Below, one piece after another: positions 24,601 through 34,310 of a stretch of 64,000 nt of DNA. Origin of the DNA: Lunularia cruciata. Its lineage: Eukaryota > Streptophyta > Marchantiopsida > Lunulariales > Lunulariaceae. How positions within the stretch are numbered: position 1 is the stretch's first letter; the number at the start of each line of letters is the position of its first letter. Below the pieces are notes generated by a model. The model had not been told where the DNA came from. It saw only the letters and a list, made by a program, of their open reading frames with translations, and did no database searches. Made by a program: the position numbers and the translations under genes. The DNA lies in NCBI GenBank assembly GCA_948567375.1, contig OX419762.1:14328001-14392000 (forward strand). The letters are read 5' to 3'.

Positions 24601-24664
24601 TCATTCTAATCAATGATGTATCAAACATCACTCACACACAACAATATTGGATTTCTCTTTGGCA

Positions 24665-24675
24665 TGGTATCAGAG
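24665..24675 (+). other. Primer-binding-site-like sequence (initiator tRNA-Met type)
   Basis: tggtatcagag directly follows a CA dinucleotide (ggca, 24661-24664). This is the arrangement after the 5' LTR of many plant copia elements primed by initiator methionine tRNA. It lies on the plus strand, while the neighbouring copia coding relic is on the minus strand, so it would belong to a second, inverted fragment. A match of 11 bases can occur by chance. Confidence 0.35.
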
Positions 24676-24977
24676 TTCAATGACAACACACAAAAGTTCA
24701 CTCTTGTAGCACTAATAACATCCAACACCGAGATAGCATAAAATACATATGAGATGATGTTAAGCAGCTTGGGGTTTCACTTTGTACAAGAACTAATTCA
24801 AACAAGTGTTTAAAACACTCATATATACACTGAAGAAAACCTTAAGAGTCTGCTTTGCGCAACCTTAATTGTGGCTATGCTCCACTTTACCCTTTGCAGA
24901 TGGCAAAGCTCTACCAGAATCTAACAAAACCATAAAAACTAAAGAATTCATTAAACGGGAGATTAACTAAAATAACA

Positions 24978-26500
24978 CTCCCACTTAATGAGAGTTTAGG
25001 ACAATTCCCATTTCTACTAAACATTTTATGTGTTTATCTTTAGGTAGTGTTTTCATAAACACATCTGCTACCATCTCCTATGAAGGGCTGTAAACTAACT
25101 CCACAACATTCTTTCTCCTCTACAAATCTTCTTCTAATCATAATGTGCTTAGTCCTTGGGTGATGTACTGGGTTTTGGCCGAGTGCTATATTTCTTGTAT
25201 TGTCACCATACAATGTAGTAGGACTTTCCGGCTCAAAACGTAGCTCCTTAAGAAGTCTCCTGTTCTCGATGACTTCTTGATTAGCATTTGAGGCAGCCAT
25301 AAATTCTGTCTCAGTAGTAGACAGTGCACCATATGTTTGTTGTTTACTACCGCTAGCTTTTGCTCCACCATCATTACATATCCACTAGTTGATCTATTGT
25401 TACATGTGTCATCTCCCCATCTAGCATCTGTATATGCTTCAAGAGTAGGAGTAAGTATGTTCCCTTGATTTTTGTATTTCAAGAATGCATCTTGAGTACC
25501 CTTTAAGTACCTAAATACTTTCTTTCCACCTTTCCAAAGTGCTTGTGCAGGGTTGCTAGTATATCTAGCTAGTGCTCCCACTGGATAGCATATATATGGT
25601 CTTGTACAGATCATGATAAACATTAGAGAACCAAGAGCACTTTGATACAACATTTTGTCACAATGATTCACCTCCCATCTATGTTTCTGCTGTACTTCTA
25701 CCCTAGATCAAGAGGTGTAGAGACAAAGTTCGCCTTTGTCGTCTAATTCTTAGCTAGTATAGATCTCACATGCTGTGGTTTAGTGATTCAGTTCCATCTT
25801 GCTTCTCTGTCTCTGCTCAATTTGATTCCCAAAATGAGTTTTGTAGGACCAACAATAGTCATTCACAAACAGAGCACAAAAATCTATCACTCCATTGATA
25901 GATGCATTGTTCCCCAACAGTAATAAATCATCTACATATACAGCTATGTATACATCATCTCTAGTATACACAGTCAAATCAGAATCTGCTCGTTTGAAAT
26001 CATGCTCTCTCAAGTATGAGTCTAGTTTCTCATACCATGCTCTAGGAGCTTGCTTATGGCCATATAAAGCTTTCTTAAGCAAACATGTTTTTTTTTTGCC
26101 TTCAGTATATCCATATGGAACATCCATATAGATAGACTCAAATCTCTATTGAGAAAGGTTGTTTTCACATGTAATTGCTCCACTTCCCAATCTCCCTCTA
26201 CTGCAAGAGCTAGAAGCATGTGAATAGATCCATACCTAGCAACAGGTGCAAAGGTTCTGAATAATTTATTGATGCTTTTTGATTGAAGCCCTTTGCAACG
26301 TCTTGCATTGTACTTCAGGATCTCATTCTCAGCTCCACGTTTGACCTGAAAAGCCATTTACAACCAATTGCTTTCCTACCTGGTGGTAAATCAGCTAGTA
26401 CCCGAGTACCATTAGTCAGAAGAGAAGAGACTTCTCTTCTGCTACAGCGGCCTCCCACTTCAACAACTGGTGTTTTCTGCTTTTCATCGTACTGATAGTA
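24978..26500 (-). mobile_element. Ty1/copia retrotransposon 3' half (RT-RNase H), decayed
   Basis: Minus-strand frames give, in order: LADLPPGRKAIGCKWLF (about 26395-26345, start of the reverse transcriptase domain); FRTFAPVARYGSIHMLLALA; KKALYGHKQAPRAWYEKLD; the catalytic VYIAVYVDDLLLLGN (about 25960); YQSALGSLMFIMICTRPYIC; GYVMM; MAASNANQEVIENRRLLKEL; and an RNase H tail with LYGDNTRNIALGQNPVHHPR and HIMIRRRFVEEKE. A polypurine tract (aagtgggag, minus, 24986-24978) precedes TGTTATT, the likely 3' LTR start at 24977. Gag, protease and integrase are missing, and stops and frameshifts are frequent. Its 5' edge near 26500-26520 is only about 350 bp from the intact 2ODD start. Confidence 0.88.
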
Positions 26501-26865
26501 TGAAGAAAGTTGCTGATGAATAGTATAATACTGAACCTCGGCATAGGCAGCACATGATTCTCAATAATATCGTTGCATCTTTAGATTAAAGCACCTCAGA
26601 GACTTGAATGGACAGAACTCAAAAGACTTTGTAGAGAAAAAGAGAGACAACAGAGCATGCCTGGTCACGATCGATTTGATCTCTATTCCAGCACATCTGG
26701 AGATCGACATTAGTGGCAGTTACTCTTGCTACCACAACTAGCCTCTGTCCATAAATCTTCAACCCGCTTGCAGCTTGTTGAGGTTCTCAAGCTCGAGACG
26801 GTTTATCATCAGACGACAATACGAAGGTTTAGGCGTACTGAAGACATTTTGCTTCATATACACTG

Positions 26866-28226
26866 ATGGAACAATTTGCAGAGCTGGGTACCGGGAAGAT
26901 GTCTGAAAAAGTACCGACCATCGATGTTGGGGGTCTAGAACGCTCACCTGCAGAACGTCAAGCTGTCAGTAAACAGATTGCAGACGCTTGTGAACAGTGG
27001 GGATTTTTCCAAATGATCAACCATGGATTTGATCAAACGTTGATGGCCAGAGCAAAAGATGTCACACTAGAGTTCTTCCGAGCTCCCGCGGAAGAGAAGA
27101 TGAGGTCACAGGTTCTGCCGGGACGTATTGAAGGATGGACTCACCCAAGATTAGCTGCAGGGGCGACTAGTTTGTCAACGGGGAATGACAACGAGTACAC
27201 GTACTTAATATATGAGCCAGATGTGCAAGAACATCAGGATTGCTTTCCACGACATGAACACCATGAGAAATTCAGGTATATTTTCCGTTTCAATATACTG
27301 CTTCAGATACCTGTTGAATACAAATCATGAGTTCCAATAACTGACGCGTTGAAATGACAATTCTGATATCCGTGTTGAATCCGAGTTCAACAGGGTAACA
27401 ATGAAGGAGTACTGTAAAGAGGTGAGAGTGTTGCAGGAGAAAATTCTCGAAGTGCTGTCAGAGGCACTGGGGCTTGCAACAGATGCTCTAAAGCAAGTAA
27501 TTGGCTATCCGTTGACTCAAATCAGCATGCGTACCAACTTCTATGAGAAAAAACGCGCAACAGGAGTAACACCGTACTGCCTTCCCCATTCAGACCCAAA
27601 GTTTTTAACGTGTCTGCTAGCAGACGACGTTCCTGGTCTGCAGGTCAAGAAGCACGGTCATTGGGTACAAGTCGATCCATTACCTGGGACATTCATAATC
27701 AATGTTGGTGACTTATTAGAGGTGATTTCAAACACCTTACATGTGAATTACAATATGCCATTGCAATATACATGATGTCCGGCAATCCTCGTCTCGTTTT
27801 CTCCAGAAGAATTCCTGTTAGCCTACAGTACTTGGATGCACATTCCATTCACCCAACTCTATCGTTACAATCAGGCTATGCATGTTAAACACAACGTTAT
27901 GCTCATTCTTACCTGCAAACGCAGCTATAATCATCAGCACCAAAATTATTTTTTTTATGCAGATCGTTAGCAATGGCAAGTTTAAGAGCGTGGAGCACAG
28001 GGGTTTGCCTCAGGATGGAGTCGAGCGTCTTACCTTAGCCACTTTTTACGGTCCAGGCGATATTAACAGAGTCGTTGGCCCGTTTGAAGAACTACTGGAT
28101 GAGAATCGTCCTCCCCTCTATAGATCATGCTCACACGGCGAATACGTGGCGCATTTCAAGAAAACTGGTCTTGATGGGAAAGGCACTATCGATCACTTCA
28201 AACTTCAGGACACTGCAAATAGGTAG
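26866..28226 (+). CDS. 2-oxoglutarate/Fe(II)-dependent dioxygenase, three exons
   Basis: Exons 26866-27275, 27394-27721 and 27963-28226 (TAG) join with GT-AG borders (ttcag/gtatat..aacag; gag/gtgatt..atgcag) into a 333-residue protein, the usual length of plant soluble 2ODDs. The N-terminal domain has VPTIDVGGLE (16-25) and WGFFQMINHGFD (45-56). The C-terminal jelly roll has MRTNFYEK (182-189), the iron ligands in LPHSDP (H202, D204) and VEHR (H258), and the co-substrate arginine in RLTLATFYGP (R268). The family's RxS reads RxT here. Such enzymes hydroxylate or desaturate hormones and specialised metabolites in the cytosol using 2-oxoglutarate, O2 and Fe(II); the substrate cannot be inferred. 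Residues about 85-130 are atypical for the family. A second Met at residue 12 is an alternative start. It sits between two dead paralogues. Confidence 0.88.
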
Positions 28227-28586
28227 GAAAGTTCTTGCAATTCTTGCGCTGCGCGGGTTGATAGCCGCTTGATCACATGCATCAACTTGGAAATTATGAC
28301 TATGATCAGTTATCGACAATCCGAAAAGTGTTTGACTTACTGAACCCCATAGTGAATAGCTAGGTTCAAAATCAACCTGATTACATGCGTTGGGTCGCAC
28401 CAATTGCAAGATAGATCTATCCAAGCATGCCGGTCATCAAACAACTAGCAAGAATAGGATCGTGAGAGTACCAAATATTGTAAACCTTTCAATATATCAA
28501 AGGTTAGTGATGCTTTCCTTCAATTCGATCATTCAATTCAATTCGATGCACGAAATCTGGGAAGCGCCTTCGTCCATGTAGCTATC

Positions 28587-28886
28587 GTGAACTCTACTCG
28601 ACTTATTCAACCAGTCGGCCCGTTTTCTACGGGAGTAGAACTCGTTTTATTACTACACAGTGCTACATTAGCGTGTTATTCAGCTGGAAAGCAAGCTCTT
28701 GACATTGTCCGATTTCTAGTTCCTCTTGCAGATAGAAAAGAGCTTAGAAGAGTTTTCACTACACTAACTGGTACTAGAATTGATTCAGAAATGGGTGCTC
28801 ATGTCACTAACGCAATTTCTCTATATCTTCGTTCACAAAGCTACCTTGATTGGCACTACTGTAATTCACATGGTAGGCATTTCTAA
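28587..28886 (+). CDS. Unrecognised 99-residue ORF
   Basis: A plus-strand ORF begins MNSTRLIQPVGPFSTGVELV and contains LDIVRFLVPLADRKELRRVF. Composition is reasonably protein-like and CpG is normal. I see no domain, signal peptide or paralogue in the window. It could be an exon of an unseen gene or a chance ORF downstream of the 2ODD. Confidence 0.22.
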   Translation: MNSTRLIQPVGPFSTGVELVLLLHSATLACYSAGKQALDIVRFLVPLADRKELRRVFTTLTGTRIDSEMGAHVTNAISLYLRSQSYLDWHYCNSHGRHF

Positions 28887-30190
28887 GTGCTAGCTATCGC
28901 TATGTCATAGACAATCCCGTGCACGATGTCATTGACACGAGTCTCTTCCTAATCCCATGAGGAAGACGTGGTGTAGTGCGTGATTAGTGGATCATCTGGC
29001 ATCATCAAATATGTGAGATGCTATCAGCAAATGTAGATTTCTGTTGCCGGCTGTTTGGAAAATCAGGGGGATTCAACGGTTACTAAACTACGATTAGGAA
29101 TTCCGAGAATATAGATGATCTATACAATTTTCAAAACGACAATGAAATAATTTATAAAATTTTATGATATTTACTTTTTATTTCTTTGTCACGTCTTATG
29201 ATAATTATCTCTTGGATTTAAAAAAAATTAATCAACCAACCTTGTTGATTTCAAGAGCATGTGATACTTACGAAATATCCCAAAACTTTTATGATAATAG
29301 ATTATTTTCATGATAGTTTTAGAAAATCTACAACCGAAAATCTCTATTATATTATTTAATATAAAATTACAATCAAAATTACTTAATTCAGCAGAGTTAC
29401 GATATGACTGATTACGTTGTTGTAGCAGCGGCTTGATTTCATTGAGGGTTGGCGATCAAGCAGCTGCGGAAATCGGACATATATAGCTAGATGATGGAAG
29501 GGTGGGAAATGCTTTGGACCGAGCTTTAACATGTTACATTATTATATTAGGGAGTTTCAAGTGGGGTCTGATGTAATTCCATAACACGAGTTAATCGTGG
29601 TCTTGTAATATTGTACGGAATGTGTTTCGAGGTGATTTATAAAATTTTGTATGAGTCAATTTATTCTCAGAAATAGTAATATCCATATTAATTATTCTTT
29701 AAAAGAATTTGGAAATTTTAGTAGTCGACTTCACTACCTCGTTCAATTCCAAAGCTTGCGGTCATTCCAGAGTGTCGTCTAAATTTGTACGGTCATGCTT
29801 TCACTCCTATAACATTTCTACGATTGAAACCTCGTATGATCATTGGAGGTTGTCCCCTAAAATTTTAGGATAATTCATTCATTTCTCTCAAATCCACACA
29901 AATCAGATCCTTGCTCAGGCCGGCAATACCTGGACATGTCTGACTTTTGGTAGCTTTCTCTTGTCAGTGGATCAACAATTAGAGTTATCTTTCATACGAC
30001 TGAAGAAGACACAGCTTTATGGAAGTGAGCTGCATCCACATCTCGTGTATGCATCATATTAAAGATTGGCCACGTTCAAGACCACACCTAGGTCTGGTTC
30101 TAGAAGGTCATGAACCATCTGGGCACAAAAGGATCAGGGAAGTGGGGCAAAAAATCCCTTTAATGACTTAAACCTCCACTCAATGTGATG
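28887..30190. other. Intergenic; A+T-rich block and dispersed repeats
   Basis: 29010-29060 is related to about 3800-3850. 29575-29690 (gtgtttcgaggtgatttata) recurs inverted at 37470-37560. 29937-30130 is a copy of the repeat family at 21146-21284, ending in ggttctagaaggtcatgaac. No coding sequence was found. Confidence 0.5.
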
Positions 30191-30678
30191 ACTGTAATCT
30201 AGATTCTGTGTCTTCAAACATATACTGTAATGTACTTTTCTATATGATGGATGGAAAGGATAGAGAATTGCATGACGGGTACTCGTACTGTTACTCACAA
30301 GGAACAGTCAGACTCATCGAGGTGTTTGATGAATATTATAGCTCAGTGAATAGTTCTGCCGGCTTTGATAGGATTCTTAGTCACTCTTGTGTTTCCTCTC
30401 TCGTTAGTTGTAGTCGTGTTTCAACTGTCGGAACAGACCGTCAGTCATTCAGTGTGCAGCTTTTCAGCTGTTTTTGACACACGGGAAGACTTGACCTCTG
30501 CAATTCAAATGATTTCTACTAAAACGGTTCAAGTTGAATATGAAGTCTAGGTTTACAGAGCTATGAAGTCTAGAACTTGGTGTACCTCCCGGGAAAGAGA
30601 CTCCTTTAGTTCCTTAGAGAGAGGAGAAGGTTAGGTGGTGAAGTTCCTGTAGCTGATTTGTACGCATTTCCTTCGGGA

Positions 30679-31625
30679 TGACAGTGGAACAAGTTTCTGG
30701 AAATACTCGTGCCGAAAGGCAGCTGCAAAGCGATGCCAGAGAATTGCTAGCAGGTGTTAAAGCCGGGGAAAAGTATCCGGTCATTGATTTCGCTGCTCTA
30801 GAGGCCCAGACAGTCCAATAATGCGTCAGCTGATGACAGAGGCTTGCAAAGACCTGGGGTTTCTTTAATCTCATCAATCACGGAGTAAATCATTCGCTGC
30901 TGAAAAGGTGTTTCATTGGGGTTCTTTCACGGTCCCGAGGAAGGAAAACTACAAAATAAAAGTTGATCGAGACCAACATGATGGATGGACCTATTCGAAA
31001 CTCAGGAATTTTGTAGGAAAGATTCGCCTGGTCAGGGCTGATACTGTGAGAGTACGTGTTCCTCTATTATCTTCCGGTCGTACAGAGCAACAGAGCGAAT
31101 TCCAAGCTACCCCACAGCATGAACGTAAAGCTAGTCCTCCCCACTTCCACATTCAATTTCGCCATTGCCAGATAAAGACAGCAACCATCCATGACATTTT
31201 TTCAAGTCGTTCTATTGAAATCTTATCCTTGGATTGCTACTAAGCAATTATGTAGACGGACCTGCCACTGATGCTTATTGGAGCGTTGAAACTCGTGTCC
31301 ACGGGATATATCATTGGACCATCAAATGCAGTACACGTCCAACTATTGCAGCTGATCTGCAATACTTCCGGAGGTTTTTGAACTCAGCATGAAGCAAAAG
31401 GGATGATCATTTAGGTTGGTTGGGGGTAAATTTATGCTCTTATGTTACACAAACGTGCTTACCACCAAATATTGGTCGTCTGTCCAAAACATCATACTAA
31501 TTTGACAGGCAAAAACTCTGAAGGAGTACGTGCAAAAAATCTCAGTCGCCCAAGAGAAAGATTTAGGGGTATTGTCGAAGGAATTGGGCCTTGATCCAAA
31601 CGCATTCAAGAAGGAAACGTGTACT
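30679..31625 (+). pseudogene. 2ODD pseudogene B, 5' part (exon 1, intron, start of exon 2)
   Basis: Exon 1 starts MTVEQVSGNTRAERQLQSDA and reaches AGEKYPVIDFAALE, the family's N-terminal strand. After a stop and frameshift near 30820 it continues as LAKTWGFFNLINHGVNHSLL and later KVDRDQHDGWTYSKLRN (about 30965-31010). An intron like the one in pseudogene A follows. Exon 2 opens after ttgacag with AKTLKEYVQKISVAQEKDLG and LSKELGLDPNAFKKET, then homology stops near 31625. The rest of exon 2 resumes at 33432, so the exon is split by about 1.8 kb of unrelated DNA carrying riboflavin synthase. The exon layout matches the intact gene, showing local duplication. Confidence 0.82.
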
Positions 31626-31901
31626 GGGGCGGCCTGATGCTTCACAAGAAGGAGTTTGTCACCTTTTAATTTCCGTCATCTAGCAAGAACATCATAATAA
31701 ATTGAGGCGACTGAACCCAGTATAAGATTCCCTTGGGGAAGGTAGCCCCCTGAACATATTTGATTTTATTCATGATACGGGATTGGCCTATGAACAGATT
31801 AAGTCCCACAGTAACATCCCGGACGATGCCTCGGGGAACCTTTTTCGAGTTATTTTCGGATCCTTAGGATCTCCAACATGTCGTCCAAGACAAGCACAAG
31901 A

Positions 31902-31935
31902 AAATTACACTCCATACTTTGATGGAGTGTAATTT
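31902..31935. other. Perfect 14-bp hairpin in the riboflavin synthase 3' flank
   Basis: The arms aaattacactccat (31902-31915) and atggagtgtaattt (31922-31935) are perfectly complementary around a 6-base loop. The hairpin lies about 73 bp past the stop of the minus-strand gene, within its probable 3' UTR. It could affect 3'-end formation or stability, or be the footprint of a small inverted-repeat element. Confidence 0.75.
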
Positions 31936-32007
31936 GTTCACGGATTTGAATTGCACGTTAGACGAGAAACACAGTAGTGCCGCCCAAAATTGTTCAAAGA
32001 ACTATAA

Positions 32008-32937
32008 CTAGACAGATAAAATAAGTGAAGACTGATTTGGGAGAGTTTCAGCCCCACGGGAGCCCACCAGCAACCGCTCAACGTACTTCCCTACAATGTC
32101 TACTTCCAGATTCACTTTACTTCCTACACTTTTCAAAGGAACAACAATTTGCTGCTGTGTGTAGGCAACGAGCATAAAGTTGAAGCAGCTCTCATCATCT
32201 AAAACCTTCACCACTGTAAGACTGGTTCCATCAACAGCAATGTAACCCTTGGGAACGATGTATTTCAAAACCTCAGGGGTTGTCTTGATTTTCACCCACA
32301 GTGAATCCCCCTCTGGTTCAAAACTCACAATGGTGCCTGTCCCATCTACGTGTCCCTGGACAAAATGACCACCCATCCTAGTGTTGGGAAGAACAGAGCG
32401 CTCTAAGTTGACGAAGGAGCCAGTGCTCGCTTCTTCAAGTGACGTCATTCTCAGAGTCTCAGGTGCCAAACCGACATCAAAAGTTTCAGAATCGAACCTA
32501 ATTACTGTCAAGCAGGTCCCATTCACAGCGATGCTGTCTCCTAGCTTCACTTCCTCTAAAACCACGCTTCCTTCTATTGTCATCTCAACTCCGTCGTTCT
32601 CAACTTTCCTCAACTCCCTCACCTTTCCAATCTCCTCCACTAGTCCGGTGAAAAGAGCTTGTGCTCCTCCATCTCCTGCTTTCTTCGCGATTGCTTGCTG
32701 CTGCTGCTGTTTGCCTCCATACCCATTTGCCGAAATATTCGTTCCAACAAAACTGCTCGAATTTCTGGAACCATAGAACTGCGATCGCTGCAGGAATCCA
32801 CTGTCACCAGTTGCAATTGTAGCGGGAGCGAGTTGGGTTACTAAATTCGAGCATTTTCTGGTTATGTTATAAATAACAGAAGGCACAGGAGTTGCTATGC
32901 CTACATACGAAACTGTAGTGTAGAGCAGCGAAGCCAT
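32008..32937 (-). CDS. Riboflavin synthase alpha chain, plastid-targeted
   Basis: This 309-residue, intronless, undamaged ORF encodes the enzyme that converts two 6,7-dimethyl-8-ribityllumazine molecules to riboflavin and a pyrimidinedione, the last step of riboflavin synthesis (in plants, in plastids). Residues 1-92 are a Ser/Thr-rich, basic, low-acid extension suited to a transit peptide, with a short poly-Gln (77-81). Two lumazine-binding repeats follow. Repeat 1 has FTGLVEEIG (96-104) and GDSIAVNGTCLTV (133-145). Repeat 2 has MGGHFVQGHVDGTG (188-201), GYIAVDGTSLTV (231-242) and VNLEVDIVGKYVERLL (275-290). All hallmark motifs are present and the catalytic part has normal length. The first Met at 32937 is chosen because it gives the full transit peptide. 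The gene lies antisense inside exon 2 of a dead 2ODD. Lack of introns would fit a retrocopy, but no poly(A) trace is seen. Confidence 0.93.
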   Translation of the reverse strand: MASLLYTTVSYVGIATPVPSVIYNITRKCSNLVTQLAPATIATGDSGFLQRSQFYGSRNSSSFVGTNISANGYGGKQQQQQAIAKKAGDGGAQALFTGLVEEIGKVRELRKVENDGVEMTIEGSVVLEEVKLGDSIAVNGTCLTVIRFDSETFDVGLAPETLRMTSLEEASTGSFVNLERSVLPNTRMGGHFVQGHVDGTGTIVSFEPEGDSLWVKIKTTPEVLKYIVPKGYIAVDGTSLTVVKVLDDESCFNFMLVAYTQQQIVVPLKSVGSKVNLEVDIVGKYVERLLVGSRGAETLPNQSSLILSV

Positions 32938-33127
32938 TGCTGGACCTGAACTTCCCTCGTGTCACAGATGGATTCCTTGATTAGTGCGGTTGAATTTCTG
33001 AAAGATACCGTAGTCCCGATCGAGGACGAAGGCTTCACACTTAAGACCACGAAATCCGACTGGTCAGGCAAGCTAATTATACGAGTTAAAGGCAGGTTGA
33101 TCTATTCATGTCGGGGCTACTGCTGAC

Positions 33128-33195
33128 AGCTGTGGAGCAATGGTTGGTGTAATCCATAGGAGGGCATTAGGTGATGCTTTTCCGGATGTTCCTGT
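33128..33195 (+). repeat. LINE 3'-UTR fragment upstream of riboflavin synthase
   Basis: gtgtaatccataggagggca followed by ttaggtgatgcttttccgga and tgttcc resembles the 3' region of LINE copies B (about 3070-3120) and F (about 60020-60050). It lies about 190-260 bp upstream of the riboflavin synthase start codon, within the inserted block. Confidence 0.45.
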
Positions 33196-33210
33196 AGTGA
33201 TTAGATCGAT

Positions 33211-33408
33211 GGCAGCGCGCTACTACTACCCTATCAACGTGACGGCTCGCGGGTACTCGTGACCGGAGCGTGCCATTGGCAACGCGCTACTGCCACCCCG
33301 TCAACGTGCCGGCTCGCTCCTACTCGTGACCGGAGCGTGCCAATGGCAACGCGCTACTGCCACACCGTCAAGGTGACGGCTCGCGGCTGCTCGTGACCGG
33401 AGCGTGCC
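33211..33408. repeat. GC-rich 67-bp tandem repeat, three copies
   Basis: Units start at 33211, 33278 and 33345 (ggcagcgcgctactactacc, ggcaacgcgctactgccacc, ggcaacgcgctactgccaca). Each contains gtcaacgtg-cggctcgc and actcgtgaccggagcgtgcc or close variants. The array is very CpG-rich, unlike most repeats here, and sits 270-470 bp upstream of the riboflavin synthase ATG, where it could act as a promoter element or simply be junction sequence of the insertion. Confidence 0.9.
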
Positions 33409-33431
33409 GCACTGCAGCTCGCATCGAGTAG

Positions 33432-34310
33432 TACGCTATGCGAACCAATTTCCACAAACTAAGTGGACGGGGAGAGACACATGAAATTTTCCATCCTCAT
33501 TCAGACCCTCGTGGCCTGACGTTTCTACTAACAGACGAGGAGCCTGGATTGGATGTGCAAGTCGATCCAATACCCGGAGCGTTCATTGTCGACATGCTTG
33601 AGGTAAATGAAGTGAAACATGTAATTGCTGTGTGCTTTATTGTGCACCAATCACAATGTACGCATCGATTGAAGTCCATTGAGAACTATCAGTAACAGCA
33701 GGAGAATCCACGAAGTACCGTTAGGTTTTGTAAACACTATAGTTACGGTACGCAAATTACCTCAATCATCATTGCTTAAACCTGATGGATCAATATCTGT
33801 AAAGATGATACACTAACATACCGATCGCTCGGCTACTCGGAGCCCTCTGCTGAGTATAGGATTAGATAATAGGCCAGATACCGCTCCAAGAGCACTTCTG
33901 TGATCCGAGCCGATCGGAACATAGAAGCTCCGTTTCGAGATCAGGGATGGACATTTACCATCTAAATCCAATTGATCCCATGCAGCTTCTTAGCAACGGT
34001 ATATAAATGAGCGTCGAACACAGAGGGATGTCTAATAAACGTCAGGAACGCCTGACTCTAGCTCACATTCCGCGGTCTTGATCCTGATTCAATTCTCGGT
34101 CCAATGGAGGAGCTTCTGGATTGAGAAACATCCTCCCCTTTTTAAAATAAACCCATTCAAGGAGTTTCGCGTTTCGTCAGCAGTGGTCACCTTGGGAGAA
34201 GGGTTCCGGAGGGCTTCAAACTTTGAAACGATCATCGACCTGGTTGGGAATGGAAACGTTCTACCTCTGGCTGCAAAGCTACAGGCAGAACTATGCTTAT
34301 GCCAGTACAG
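33432..34310 (+). pseudogene. 2ODD pseudogene B, 3' part (rest of exon 2, intron, exon 3)
   Basis: Exon 2 resumes with MRTNFHKLSGRGE, then HPHSDPRGLTFLLTDEEPGL (both first iron ligands retained), a small deletion before VQVDPIPGAFIVDMLEV. It is nearly colinear with 23755-24085 of pseudogene A. Exon 3 follows after tgcagcttc near 33985 with LSNG, MSVEHRGMSNKRQERLTLAH (third iron ligand and the RxT pair), then a frameshifted C-terminus ending in NPFKEFRVSS and ASNFETIIDL. Stops and frameshifts make it non-functional. Confidence 0.8.

Noticed and set aside
32381-32844. Plus-strand ORFs of 131 and 61 codons opposite riboflavin synthase
   Set aside because: Shadow frames of the conserved minus-strand enzyme; no domain of their own.
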